This document shows positions 35,908 to 46,919 of a stretch of DNA of 64,000 nt, one piece after another. The position numbers and the translations under genes are program-made. The notes below the pieces were generated by a model. The model saw only the letters and a list, made by a program, of their open reading frames with translations. It was not told the origin of the DNA and made no database searches. The stretch spans positions 133,518,564 to 133,582,563 of the forward strand of contig NC_061118.1 of NCBI RefSeq assembly GCF_002878395.1. Direction: 5' to 3'. This DNA comes from Capsicum annuum. Taxonomy: Eukaryota > Streptophyta > Magnoliopsida > Solanales > Solanaceae. Within the stretch, counting starts at the first letter, position 1. Every line of letters begins with the position of its first letter.

Positions 35908-36651
35908 TCCTGGGATAGGGGCATTCCTGCCAAGTTAGGGTGTGACCAGTCCCTGAGTTACAAAACTACGTAGCCAGCGTAGGTCAAAATGTCTTCCTGC
36001 CAGATTAGGGTTGACATACACTTATATTTCATGAGTCTTTCTACCAAATTAGGGTTGACCCAACCATTGTTAGTACTCGTGGCATGGTATTAACACCCTT
36101 CTAACTGTGATTACAGGTTGGACCCCAATCAGTCCTTATTTGGGCATGTAGGTTAGATGATAGCTCCTATAGTCTTAGTTTTAGTCTTCCATGGTCAGTA
36201 CTTTTTAGTAGTCTCAGTTTCCCATGAAATCTTATATGGTTACTCTGTGTCATTCAGTTAGTTATCATTGCATGCACATGAACCTCTGCATACTATCCTA
36301 ACCTCATCTAGCAAACCAATACATTCAAAGCACTGATCGCATACTCATTTCTTGCGTTATGATGTTTAATGTCATTGGTTTAGACACACAGGCTCCTAAC
36401 CGTACTTAGACAGATCATCCTATTAGCAGTAGCTATCATGGTGAGTCCTCATCTATCGAGGGCATGGGTTCCATTCAATTCCTATAGTATTTCAGTACTT
36501 CCCTTATTTTAGACAGTTTTGGAGTTAATTAGGGCCTGTCTCATCAACTCTTTTATTTCAGTTATTTTAGAGGCTTTCAGACAGTTAGTTAATTTAAGTT
36601 GTTATCATTCTTTAGATAGTTGTATTTCATATTATTTTCTGTATTTAGAAC
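35908..36651 (+). repeat. Element 4 3' LTR, middle part (5' portion deleted)
   Basis: Aligns with 33672-34553 of the 5' LTR (GGATAGGGGCATTCCTGCC onward), with some internal losses. It ends in AGAAC (36647-36651), the left duplication of solo LTR B. Confidence 0.88.
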
Positions 36652-39004
36652 TGTAAGACCCCACAAAACTCTAGTTATTTCAGTCCTAGTTAACATGCCA
36701 AAAAGAGGTTCCAGACTTAGAAAATTTCAGCGAAGGGTTTAACACTTAGTTTATTCTTTTTGGGGCTCGATATTTCAATGACTTTATTTTTTATCTTTCT
36801 AGCCTTGCATTGTCAATTTTTCAGTTGATTCATGATCAGGGATGTTAATAGGTCATATAGGGGAGTTTCAAAATTTTTGGATTTGCGTAAGGGTGAGTTT
36901 GGATGCCCAAAATAGTGAGGTCTCGCGATAAGCTTGCGACGCGAGATTTATTTTCCATTTCTGGAAGTCACATCGCGAGATTTATTTCCTATTTCTGGGA
37001 GTCACGTCGCAAGATTTATTCCCCATTCCCAGGAGTCGCGATGCAAAGTCCATTTATTACATGGAAGAGAGGCTGAGAGGGCAGTTTTGTCCTTTTTCCC
37101 TTATCCAAGTCAGCTGTAAAACGAAATTAATCATTCTATAGGGTAAAATTTCATCCGTTATTCATAAACTCTCTTAAGAACAAGCCCTAGCTTCATCAAG
37201 TTCAAGAATCAAGTCTCAAGAACTCACCTTAATCTTTATGAAATTTACAATCAAGGTATGTTAGGTGTTCGTTCATAGGTTCCTTTCACCCATGGAGTCC
37301 AAGAACTCTATTTAAACATACAAGTTTATAGATTTATGATTTCCATTCTTGAAATTTATTGTATTCATGTTCATGATATTAATTGTGTTTCAATCCATGA
37401 TCAAATTACAAGTTTCATGAAATTAAATATCTTGTGTAATGAATAGGTGATTATCATGATAAACCCTTGAATTTACCATTGATTATTATACACATGATGT
37501 TCATGTGTTAACTATTATTTTGTGAAATAATCATGCTCCGTAAGTGTTTGATAAAATGTTTATGTAAATTGAATAGTGAAGACATAACATGTTATTATAA
37601 GGTCTCATTCGTGTACAGGCTCATGTATATCAAGTGTTGGACAAAATGTCTAAATGAGTGCATTGTTAACAAGCAAGTATTATTATGCTTTCAAGATTAT
37701 TCCATACTTTATTTTCAATGCTATCGAGTTCTGGGGGTATTCGATACCCAAAAAATCTAGCTATTTACCTAGAGCTGCAGTGGTGACAAGATAGTCTCAG
37801 AAATGTCATGATCAGTAGCACTAAGTCAGTTATAGAACCCAGTTAAACTCAGCTTGGTCCAGTTCAATTTAATAATCAGTGTCTATTCAGTTAGGAGTAG
37901 GATTCAGCACCGAGTGAACCCAGGGATTACGGCTCACCTGCCAGTAGAGGGTGTGATCCTTAGAAGCAGTCCTTGCATTCCAAAACTATGCAGCCAGCGT
38001 AGGTTGAGATATCAACCTGTCAGTTGAGGGTTGATAAGGTGTTTTACATGCCAGTTGAGGGTACCACCATTCTCATTCAGGGCACCTTCCAGATGAGGGT
38101 GACTCTTTAGCAAGTCTTTACCCGTGGCATGGTACTGACACCCTTCCAACTGGGGTTATGGGTTGGACCCCAATCCACTCAGAGAGGGGCATGTCTGTTA
38201 GATGATTACCTCTCACAATTTTAGTTTTAGTCTTAAGTATAGAACTCAGTTCAGTTCTATAGAATCAGGACTGTCAGAAATACTCACTTAGTATCACTAA
38301 TTCAGTTATCAATAATCATAGATATCAGTTACTTAGTATCAGAAATCATTACTCAGCTTCAATAAATGCTCAGATACAGTATACATATATATGCACAGTA
38401 TTGCATACTCAGTATTTTATAGTAGTTTTAGTTATCCATATACTCTTATTCAGTTACTCAATATCATTCAGTCAGTTATTGTTCATGCATATGAACCCTT
38501 GTATTCAGCCTTACCCCATCTAACATACCAGTACATTCTACGTACTGACACATGTTTTCTTTTTGCGCTATGATGTCTCATATCTTAGATTCGGACGCTC
38601 AGGTTCCCGAAAATACTTAGACAGATTTAGATAGCAGCAGCAGATTCAATAATGAGTCCTCGTCTATCAAGGATATGCTTTTATTTCAATATTTTAGTAG
38701 CTTCAATATTTCAGTAGTCTGATTTAGTTGTGGGCTTATCCCATCAACTCCACTTTCAGACAATTTAGATAGAGACTTTTTAGACTAGACTAGTGCAGAT
38801 AGTATTCAGTTTTTAGATATTATTTTAGCATTATACTTATTAGTATTCAAATTATGAACCTTATGGCATTTCATCCAACTTTTCACATTATTTCAGTATT
38901 TTTTTATTCAGTGCTCACAGCAGGTACCAGTCATGGGTTAGCTTGTGGTCCTTTGGGGTCGTAAGCACCATATGGCATTCAGGGTGCAAACTTAAAGTGT
39001 TATA
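36652..39004 (+). mobile_element. Solo LTR B inserted in the Element 4 3' LTR
   Basis: 2353 bp, TGTAAGACCCCACAAAACTC to GTGTTATA, flanked by AGAAC at 36647-36651 and 39005-39009. The interrupted sequence TTTAGAAC|CTTATGG matches the unbroken copy in the Element 4 5' LTR at about 34548-34560. It is related to the Element 1/5 LTR family. It contains a 34-bp tandem repeat (36940-37041) and the CTGCCAG...AGGGT array (about 37938-38105). Confidence 0.93.
36940..37041 (+). repeat. 34-bp tandem repeat, three units, in the U3 of solo LTR B
   Basis: Units start at 36940, 36974 and 37008, each CGCrAGATTTATTyCC then a CTGGrAGTCrC-type half. CpG sites lie at the unit borders. The unit length makes a short spurious open frame. 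Confidence 0.88.
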
Positions 39005-39009
39005 AGAAC

Positions 39010-39155
39010 CTTATGGAAATTTTGGTTAATTCTGCATATGTTCTTTATTACTATTATTCAGTGCTCACAGCAGGTACCAGTTCATGGATTAGCTTGTAGC
39101 CCTTTAGGGTTGTGAGCACCGTAAAATACCTAGGGTGTATTGTCGAGGCATTATA
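39010..39155 (+). repeat. Element 4 3' LTR, last 146 bp
   Basis: Continues the LTR after solo LTR B, colinear with about 34554-34699, and ends CATTATA (CA changed to TA) before the GATGT duplication. Confidence 0.88.
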
Positions 39156-39160
39156 GATGT

Positions 39161-40071
39161 ACTAGTTATCCCAGTTTTTCTTTCCTAGTCGTGCGGCTAC
39201 ACACTCTGGGGCCCTTTCAGCAGGGGAAGCTAAGCCCATATAGCCCGTGGGTGGTTTATGACAGCAAAGATATATAACCCAGGTAAAGGTTTTAATAACA
39301 TACTAAACCAGGTCCCCTTTCACAGTATGGTTGTATATATATGTGTGTGTGTGTGTGTATGTTTGTGTGCATATGGATGGTTTTACTTAGCTTTATAAAT
39401 GGCATTATTTTATCCATATCCTGAGATCATGCTAGCGTTCACCTGCTAACCCGTCTACTGGCGGTTGTATACCTATTCTATGCAGGAATCGGTCGTTCTA
39501 CTCCTTTTATATAGTGATTGACTCGGGGATCAACATTTGGACTAAAGTGTTAAGTTTACATCTTTTGGTAGTCTCCATTTCATGTTATAGATATTTCTAG
39601 ACACTTTGATTTTATTTTGGATATTTGTTTTGGCCATGGTTGGGGGCATGTCCCAACTGGATTTTATTACTCTTTTTGTTAGAGGCTTTGTGGTACTGCT
39701 ATGGGTTGGAATGGGAGAGTCATCCTTATTATTGGTATTGACATTGGAGTCGACTCCAGTCAACGATATTGTTGCGATTTTATTTTGGAATTAATTATAG
39801 TATGTTTTGGAACTTATTTGGTTATGGCCTTTGGAATGGTTTAGTATGATTGGGCGGTTGGTATGAGATGGTTAGACTCGGTTGGGTCGATCATGGTTGT
39901 GATCCTATCCTAGATTCTTTATGTGAGCTATTACACTATCTTATTATATACTTAAAATTTACCCAATTCAGGGCAGGTGGCTGGAGGTTGAGTTGGGTAA
40001 CAGGGGTGGTCTTCGATCCCGGTTGGACCTGAAATGCCCATTATGACAAGGCCCATAATTGGGTTGGGTCA
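39161..40071 (+). repeat. Element 3 3' LTR, right part
   Basis: Resumes at ACTAGTTATCCC and is colinear with about 22829-23771. The microsatellite position is TATATATATG followed by (TG)n at about 39334-39360, unlike the TATG units in the 5' LTR. It ends GGGTCA before the CTTTA duplication. Confidence 0.88.
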
Positions 40072-40076
40072 CTTTA

Positions 40077-43000
40077 TGTCATTTATGAGTAATGAGAATG
40101 GTTGGTATGGTCTACAAAGCATTCGAGGGTGATTTATGTGAGTTTATGGTTTTGAGTAGCCTTTGAGAGGTATAGTTGACTTATAGTCAATATTTTGTGA
40201 TCCGACCAATGGATGAGAGTTACATCAATCTTACTATATCTGAGATATTAATTTTGAATTAGTAGCGTGGTTGGTTTGAAATTTGAGGCTTCTAGATTGA
40301 TTTTGAGTCTTTAGACAAGAAGTTGGTTTTAAGTTGCCTAAAGTTGATTTCGGGGATAATTTCTTGATAATAATTTCTATTAGAAATTCTAACTATACTT
40401 TGAGTCCAAAAAGTCATTTCAATCTATAAGCAGATTTGGTTTATGTTTGAGAGGTTTTGGGCGAGTTTTTGAACATTTTGGATGTTTTAGCCTTGTTTAA
40501 GTGAAATTGATTGACAAAATGGTTCATTATTAGTTTTAAAGATCGATTTTTTTTAAACTTTTGAAATGTCATGCATAAATTATAGGATTGATCTAGAAAG
40601 TTTGATGTAATTTCGATAAGTCGAGATTGAGCTTTTTCTGTGGAACATGAAATACTTCTTTAACAAGCAAAAATAATATTTGACTAAGCAAACGTTCATG
40701 AAATTGAGTTCCGTATCTTTGTTTAGAAATTATAGGAAGAAGAATCAATATATTTTTCAATTGTACGAGAAATTTATAGCCTTTTTGGTGAAAACAAAAG
40801 TTGTTTTTGCACACACCTTTATAAACTTTTAGCGTCGAAAAATGGACTTTAGTGACAAAAACTGCACCCAAACATATTACAAGTTTCAGACTTCATTCTT
40901 TCACTAAAAAATTACTTTTGGGAGCACGGAAGCTCCATTTTAGGCGATTCTCAATATATTTTTCTTGTATAATAATTGGGTATATGATTCTACCTTCATT
41001 TTATTTATTTTCCAAGATTATTCATCTTATTTTTTTCATAATTTTGATTTATAATATTGAGATTTAAAATTTTAAGTTATGAAATCAAAAGTTCTTGATT
41101 GTAAGGTCGATTTGGAATGGGTTTTAACTGATTTTTGAGATTTAAGGTCCTTGTATCATGGATAAACTAATTTTAGGAAAAATTTTCTAAAATTTCTCAT
41201 TTTAAACCGCATTTTGATAATGGAGATTTGGGGTTTTACCGATAAAGTGAAATCTTAATATTTTAGTGATTTTTCACTCGATTTCTACTCGATTCTCATT
41301 GGATTTTTGAATTTATAATCCTTAAAGTATAGAAAACATGATTCTTAAATAAAATCTTGAGTTTATCCTTATATTTTTAAAATTTACTTTTGAAGTGATT
41401 TTATACCTGAAAATAATATATATATCGATATGGGTATCGATGAACTCTCCTTGACTTGTAGACTTCATCTTTGATTGGATTGGACGTGTTTGATGATAAT
41501 TTGAGGGAATAGAGCTTTCGATTAATGCTTCAAATTTTATTTAGCTTGCAAATCTTCTTAGAAGGCAAGTTGAGATGTACCTTGACTTTTTATGAGGTGT
41601 TTGTATGATATATATGCTATTTGTTTGTGTATTGGTGAATCATTTAGGATCAGGGGTCCTGCTTAGATAAATGGCTAGCATCTTCACGGAAATCAGGTTC
41701 ATTTGATAGATTATAGTTATATAATGATTTATCTTAGTTATTCTATCCACTTGTGGTTATATTTAGAATAGATTGTCGATAAATAACTTATAGACCTAGA
41801 GTAAATTAATTGTGGGTACCTATTATTTTAGAGCTTGAATCATGTTTAGTGGATCTTATTGTGTTGACATGTGCTTTGTGACCTTTTAGGGGGATAATTA
41901 TATTACTATTGTTATTTGATGGAATGATTGAGGTTTAAAAAATACTTAGAGTATAAATAAACCTGTAATAGCTTCCGGGGTTATTGGGGTTTAGTATCTG
42001 TTATTAAAATATATTGTTTACTAGCGTAGTTCTCCTTTTAGTTATTTAGTCGAATGATGTCATCTTTGAAAAATATGAGACATTGCATGAGACAAGCTAG
42101 GTTTGAGTAAGTTTCACTATATATTGTTGTTCAGATTGTTTATTATTTTCGTGTTGTCCGTGTGGGGGGTGGACGCAGGGGGCTTATGTGAATGATGTTA
42201 TTGACTTAAGAGATTATTATTATTGTGATGCCTGAGTGAGGGCTTCAATTGATTTTATTAGCTTGATTTGTGTATTAATTATCTTATTATTATCATGAGG
42301 CCGGAGTGAGGGATTGAATTGATATTTTAATTTGAGCATTAGATTGCCTTATCATTATCATGATTTCTGATAGAGGCATTGAATTTAAATGATATTATTG
42401 ATGTCATATATGATTATTTTACTCCAGCAATGCTAGACGATGACTTATATCATGAATTATTGACATGCTAAATAGACATGGCGCTCATTTATACCTGTAT
42501 TGAATTAATTAATATCTTCATACTGATTGGTGGTTAGTATTACATCCCCATTCCATTCATACGTATTTATGAGATTTAGTATCACTAAGAAATATTAATT
42601 TTGAAAGAAAATTAAATACTTTACAAAATTCTTGATTGAAGAATGTGCTAACAAGGTGATTGATATATGAAATTTGAGATGGTGAAAGAATATGGTCCTA
42701 TCCTGAAAGAAAGTACGTCCTTCCTTATACGATACTTGAGATTGAGATTGTGAAAGTATATGATCCAACCCTAGAAGCGAGTAGGCTAAGAAGGCATATA
42801 CGAGAGCTCTGCGATGGTTCATATTATCATCACCCCACCATCATTGCATAGAATTATTTGCATTGTATTGTATTTCTTGGTATGATTTAATATTGCATTG
42901 AATTATTTATTTTTTGTATTGAATTACCGCGAATGAATTTTGTTTGTAATATTGAGTGTCTACATTCATTTAACCATATTATATTATATTATACTACCTC

Positions 43001-43820
43001 TTGATTGATTTGTGAGTTGAAATATTTATGAAATGTGGAGTATGACTATTACTTGATCAATGAGACATGTAGTGTCACACCTATTGATAATTTGATATAC
43101 ACATAATTATACACTCTCATTATTTTTTCCCAGGTAATTGGTTGAACATAATAATTATGGTTGATATACTATGTTAGTGAGTCTCCCTTATAAATAACTT
43201 CTTTTTACTTATTGATCATAATGATAACTAGTCTTGACTCACTTGATTTAATTTGTCTGCCTTATATATTAACATTGTCATGACTGTTGTGTTGGATTAT
43301 CCCATTAGGATGAAATGTTGTAGATGTTTGGGTAGTTAGTGGTAGTGGTACTCACCATTATTTTGGATTAGCGTCGATTACTGTTGATGTTTGCTGAGTA
43401 GAAGTGTTTTATACTTACATAACTTTTTCTTTCCTTATCCATCCCGTGTAGGTATTAGTTCGAGTAGTAGATCATATATTATATTTTTCTCAGTGTTCAC
43501 ATTGCGGAGATTGTGACAGTATCTGATGGGCCTCAGAGCTTATCTGGAGGCAGTATCTAATGGGCCTCAGAGCTTATCTGTATCTCTCATCTTTTATCTT
43601 TTGCTTTATTCATATTTAAGATATTTTAGACTAATTAATATTATTCTGCATTAGAGGCTTGTACCAATGACAACCCATTTTAGGATGAATCTTGAATTAT
43701 TACTTATCATTAATTATTTTGGATTATTCAATTCTTCTTATTGTGCTTTTGATTTACTTTGGATAGAGTTGCATTGGGATCAGTTTACCTATATTGGAGG
43801 GTGTGATAGGTTCCATAACA
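40077..43820 (+). repeat. Element 2 3' LTR, main part
   Basis: Unbroken copy of the long LTR, about 3.74 kb here plus 71 bp at 21270. It holds the empty target site for element N (AGTAT at 41993-41997) and ends GGTTCCATAACA. No protein-coding sequence is seen, and there are several short direct repeats (for example an about 30-bp GGGCCTCAGAGCTTATCTG duplication at 43529-43580). Confidence 0.83.
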
Positions 43821-44070
43821 TTGTCACCCCCTATTTTAAATCAAAATGCGTTTGTGATATCCAATTTTTCTATCCAATTTTGAAAAGGTTTAGAGTAGCC
43901 ACCTAATTTTTAGGAAAAATTATTTTTCATAATGTAAAACTTTATTTTTGATTATTTAATACATATAAAAATTTGAATAAGAATTTTGGTTACTCTAGGA
44001 GGAAGGTGTTAAGTACCCCTCAAAGCCTATGTGGAGATAATTTTAAAATTTACTTTTAAAAAAATATTTT
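43821..44070 (+). repeat. LTR-like or other repeat fragment of unknown family
   Basis: Starts TTGTCACCCCCTATTTTAAAT directly at the end of Element 2. It continues with TTTAGAGTAGCCACCTAATTTT and GGAAGGTGTTAAGTACCCCTC. The TGTCACnCCC start and AGTnGCCACCTAATTTTT words resemble widespread plant repeat ends (recalled, not checked). No partner copy is in the window. 44071-44270 is AT-rich without recognisable features. Confidence 0.4.
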
Positions 44071-44276
44071 AAAAAAAGTATTTGCTTTGTTATTGCATAT
44101 TGAAAGTATTTAAGTGGATGTGATTTCAACTAAGTTGTGAAAAAAGAAAGTAAAATAATCTAAAATCATTGTTTTTGTTTAAAAACAAGCATTATGTATA
44201 TAAAAAGTAAAATAAATGCATACATGAACGTAGGAGCAGTACATGAGGTAGATATGGTGTAAAAATATAATTTCTA

Positions 44277-44774
44277 CTATATAAAAACATCACTAATGGA
44301 ACGACCAAGGGTAATTTTATCTTCTTATTCTTAATAATTTCTTCCAATGTGGCAGTGCCCCCTCCACAATTAGTGTTTTCTACTAATACTTTCTAGAATC
44401 ATTGTTTGCACCAACCTACTTAGCTTGTTTGTATTGCATCTTCAGGTTTGCAATTTTTTCTCCTCTTCTTTCCTTTGCTTTGCTTTTCCGAAATTTCTTT
44501 ATACTTTCCAATTTCTTCCTCTTCTCTTCTCTTATCTCACTTCACCACCGACAGATCTTCAATTCCTTCACAGATCTTCTTTATACACTACAGCCAACAA
44601 TTGTTGCAGTGTATGTTGTAAGCCACACAACCCACCCAAACTCAACTGGATCTTTTTGCTTTGTTGACATTGAAGTGGTAATTTGGAATTATGGGTGTAT
44701 GATGGAGTAGTCTTGTGGTTTAGGGTTTAAGCTTTTTTTCTTTTTGCTGGATTGGGAGTTTATTGATCGCGTAG
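44277..44774 (+). promoter_or_regulatory. Probable relic promoter (TATA box) and 5' leader of the NIPA-like gene fragment
   Basis: CTATATAAAA at 44277-44286 is a good plant TATA box, about 490 bp upstream of the start codon. The interval is pyrimidine-rich (44440-44560, TCTTC/TTCC words), as in many plant 5' leaders, and could contain a leader intron (candidate donor GTAATT near 44680, acceptor GCGTAG at 44769-44774). Open frames inside it are not supported by any motif. Confidence 0.45.
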
Positions 44775-44946
44775 ATGCTTGTGGGTGTTAGTACTACTCA
44801 GAGCTGGAAAGATATGTACAGAAGCATGTCATCTAATAATATTAAAGGATTGGTTCTTGCATTGTCTTCAAGTGTCTTTATTGGTGCTAGCTTCATCGTT
44901 AAGAAAAAGGGATTAAAGAAAGTTGTTGCTTCTAGCGTCAGGGCTG
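44775..44946 (+). pseudogene. First coding exon of a NIPA-type magnesium transporter (DUF803), orphan fragment
   Basis: The ATG at 44775 opens a frame with SWKDMYRSMSSNNIKGLVLA then LSSSVFIGASFIVKKKGLKK, the highly conserved N-terminus and first membrane segment of plant NIPA transporters, ending at RAG with a GT donor at 44947. This is the usual exon 1/intron 1 border of the family (recalled). No later exon (the conserved GGYSYLYEP segment and remaining membrane helices) is seen downstream, so only about 57 of about 340 residues are present. The exon itself has no stop or frameshift, which suggests recent truncation or capture. The intron was kept, so this is a DNA-level copy, not a processed one. 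Confidence 0.85.
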
Positions 44947-45224
44947 GTAACTGTTGCCTCCACCCTACGGATATTAAATTCTTGAAAATAAAACTACTTG
45001 ATTTATGTTTAATTTTGTATGTGCTGATGTTTTTATTCGGTCTCATGAATATTTTAGCATAGTTGTTATTGCTATAATGGTTTTTCTTAGCTAAGATCAT
45101 GAGTAATCATGTACATGTGTGAAATAAAGTGACATTTTTAGGTTTTATTATTAATCACTGTAATGGAATGGGCCAATTTGAGGAATGAATATTATAGCTA
45201 TCAACAAATAGTTTGGGATGTGAA

Positions 45225-45412
45225 TGATATGTGTGCACCTCAACCAATTTCATAAGATACTAACCCCCTTCCACCAACAACATTGCCCTATAACTCTGTC
45301 CAAGGCTAGATTAAATGGTAAGAAATACTTAGTGTTGTCTCTTTGATAGGATTGAACCCGAGATATCATGGTGCTCAGCCCATTTTATTGACCGCGAGGC
45401 CACACCCTTGGC
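45225..45412 (-). mobile_element. tRNA-derived solanaceous SINE, minus strand
   Basis: On the minus strand it reads CCAAGGGTGTGGCCTCGCGG, an A-box-like start, then a B-box-like GGGTTCAATCC about 50 bases later (plus strand about 45350), then GCCTTGGACAGAGTTA and GTTGGTGGAAGGGGG, and ends near GGTTGAGGTGCACACATA. This order matches the common solanaceous SINE with GTGGCCTAGTGGTCAATG head and GGTCGAGGTGCGCGC end (recalled). No clear target duplication was found. Confidence 0.72.
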
Positions 45413-46351
45413 TGTGGGATTGGTGCATTTACTACAAAAGTTTCTTGGTACAAATTGTTTGCCTACAACATTTGTTTGGATGATTGTATATTACTATGTA
45501 CTGATTTGAGTAATAATTGGTCGCGAACCACTTAATATTAATGGCCCGTAACCATTTGGATTGCCGTTCTTTCTCTCAAAGAAAATTCACTTGAGTATTC
45601 ATCAGGAACTTGGTTTTGTCTACTGAATCTTAGAGTGAAATATACTTGTTCTACTCCAAATGATAGAGAACCCAGTTCATTATTTTCTAGGTAAGTTTGA
45701 TGGATATATCTTTAGAATTTTTTACTCTTGAATTCTCTCAATGTATTACTTTATATTCTTCAACGATCGAGTTACATTCATAGGCTACAATTTAATTAGT
45801 TGACGTAGTGTAATTCAATGTGTTCCAAAATATCAAGTCAATTTATGATTTGGATTTTTGATTTAACATAATTATTTTTGAAAATCTTGGATTTTAAGGT
45901 ATACGATATTACAAAATGTTACTACTAACAAGGAGAAGAGGACATGGTGCTAACTATTGCCTTTTCCACTTGACGGGAAACTATATTCGGCTAACTGCTA
46001 ACCTTCCACACTAATTCTCAACCTTCATGCCTTATTATCTAAGGTCATAAAAGGGAGAGGAAGACAAGATAAGTAGCACTTTGAACCAAAAAAAGGTAAA
46101 CTAAAAACTTCTATTGTAGATTGCTATTTTGTTTATGACTATTTCCAGTAATGCTTGACTAACTAACTGTCTAATTGTATGAAATTCTTGATTATGTTTG
46201 ATGCATCTTAAATTTATATGTTGTTTGTTTGGTACCTTCAAGTCTCAGTAGAACATATGGTAAATGCCAGGTAAAAATGTACTCAGTTTCAATTTGTTTG
46301 GCCTACTTTGACATTGCACAAAATTTTAAAAATAAAGAAATTTCTTAATCT

Positions 46352-46452
46352 TCTACCTCCCCGGGGTAGTGATAAGGTTTTTGTATGCTCTACCCCCCTC
46401 AAACAGACTCATTTGTATGATTACACAGGGTATGTTGTTCTTGTTATCTAAA
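46352..46452 (+). mobile_element. Second TS-type SINE 3' part
   Basis: CTACCTCCCCGGGGTAGTG, ATAAGGTTTTTGTATGCTCT, ACCCCCCTCAAACAGACTCA and GATTACACAGGGTATGTTGT follow the TS SINE 3' half; the tail is short (TTGTTCTTG). It lies upstream of the EPSP synthase fragment. No head and no clear duplication were found, so it is a truncated and diverged copy. Confidence 0.68.
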
Positions 46453-46919
46453 TAGTATGATTTGCCTTCTTATTATGAAAAGGGGAAAAAGAAAGAAAAA
46501 GGAATATTTTTCATACTCATGATTGAAGTTTGTCATTGTTTATCATTTAACACTTAGCTTTATGTGTTTTCCTTCAACTTTGTAGTTTTCTCTTCTTCTT
46601 TTCTCTAGAGAAAGTTAATGTGGGGAGTGTGTTGTAGCAACACCTAAGTTGAAGTATAAAGTGCTCTTACCAACTAGAATTATATTTTCTAAAGCTGAAG
46701 GAAGTTTGAACAACTTATATAGCATAATAGCTTTAACCCATGATCAACTTTGTGAACTCCCTTAAGCTGTGGAAGTTCACATTTTTCATTCTTTCGCAGT
46801 TTTGCATAAGACGATTATTACATTGAAATGTACGTATAGAACCTTTTACTTGATCATTTTCGTGATATATCTCAACAATATTTTGTGGCCATTAAATGTC
46901 ACTTGCATTTGAATTTCAG

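Larger units (their letters stand above)
32546..39155 (+). mobile_element. Element 4: gag-only Ty3/gypsy remnant inserted in the Element 3 3' LTR
   Basis: Flanked by GATGT at 32541-32545 and 39156-39160. It consists of a full 5' LTR (32546-34699), PBS, gag (34922 to about 35907), then an abrupt switch to the middle of the 3' LTR (about 35908-36651 and 39005-39155). The end of gag, all of pol, the PPT and about the first 1.1 kb of the 3' LTR are deleted. The 3' LTR carries solo LTR B. Confidence 0.92.
21341..40071 (+). mobile_element. Element 3: Ty3/gypsy chromovirus inserted in the Element 2 3' LTR
   Basis: Flanked by CTTTA at 21336-21340 and 40072-40076. LTRs: 21341-23771 and 31070-32545 plus 39156-40071. 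The interior has PBS, gag, protease, RT, RNase H, integrase, chromodomain and PPT in order, all broken by stops. Later insertions are a solo LTR in the integrase (27616-29756), a SINE (30871-30970) and Element 4 in the 3' LTR (32546-39155). Without these, the element would be about 9.9 kb. Confidence 0.92.
9299..43820 (+). mobile_element. Element 2: long-LTR retrotransposon, outermost layer of the nest
   Basis: Two colinear copies of one long LTR bracket a short interior: copy A at 9299-10327 plus 16863-18684, copy B at 21270-21340 plus 40077-43820. Matching landmarks include TTAACAAnCAAAAATAATAT at 9299/40655, the TTTAGTAT site at 10320/41990 and the CCATAACA ends at 18684/43820. Copy A is split by element N and copy B by Element 3. 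The start of copy A is missing (about 650 bp). The retroelement nature rests on the LTR pair, TG...CA ends and a protease remnant inside. The right flank starts TTGTC; the left flank is lost, so no target duplication can be tested. Confidence 0.8.

Noticed and set aside
36934..37119. Open frame of 61 codons
   Set aside because: Created by the 34-bp tandem repeat in solo LTR B.
44402..44710. Open frames of 80-102 codons before the NIPA exon
   Set aside because: Pyrimidine-rich leader sequence giving Phe/Ser/Leu-rich translations; they overlap in two frames without motif.
45190..45440. Target duplication of the minus-strand SINE
   Set aside because: Only a weak GGGAT match on the two sides; not convincing.
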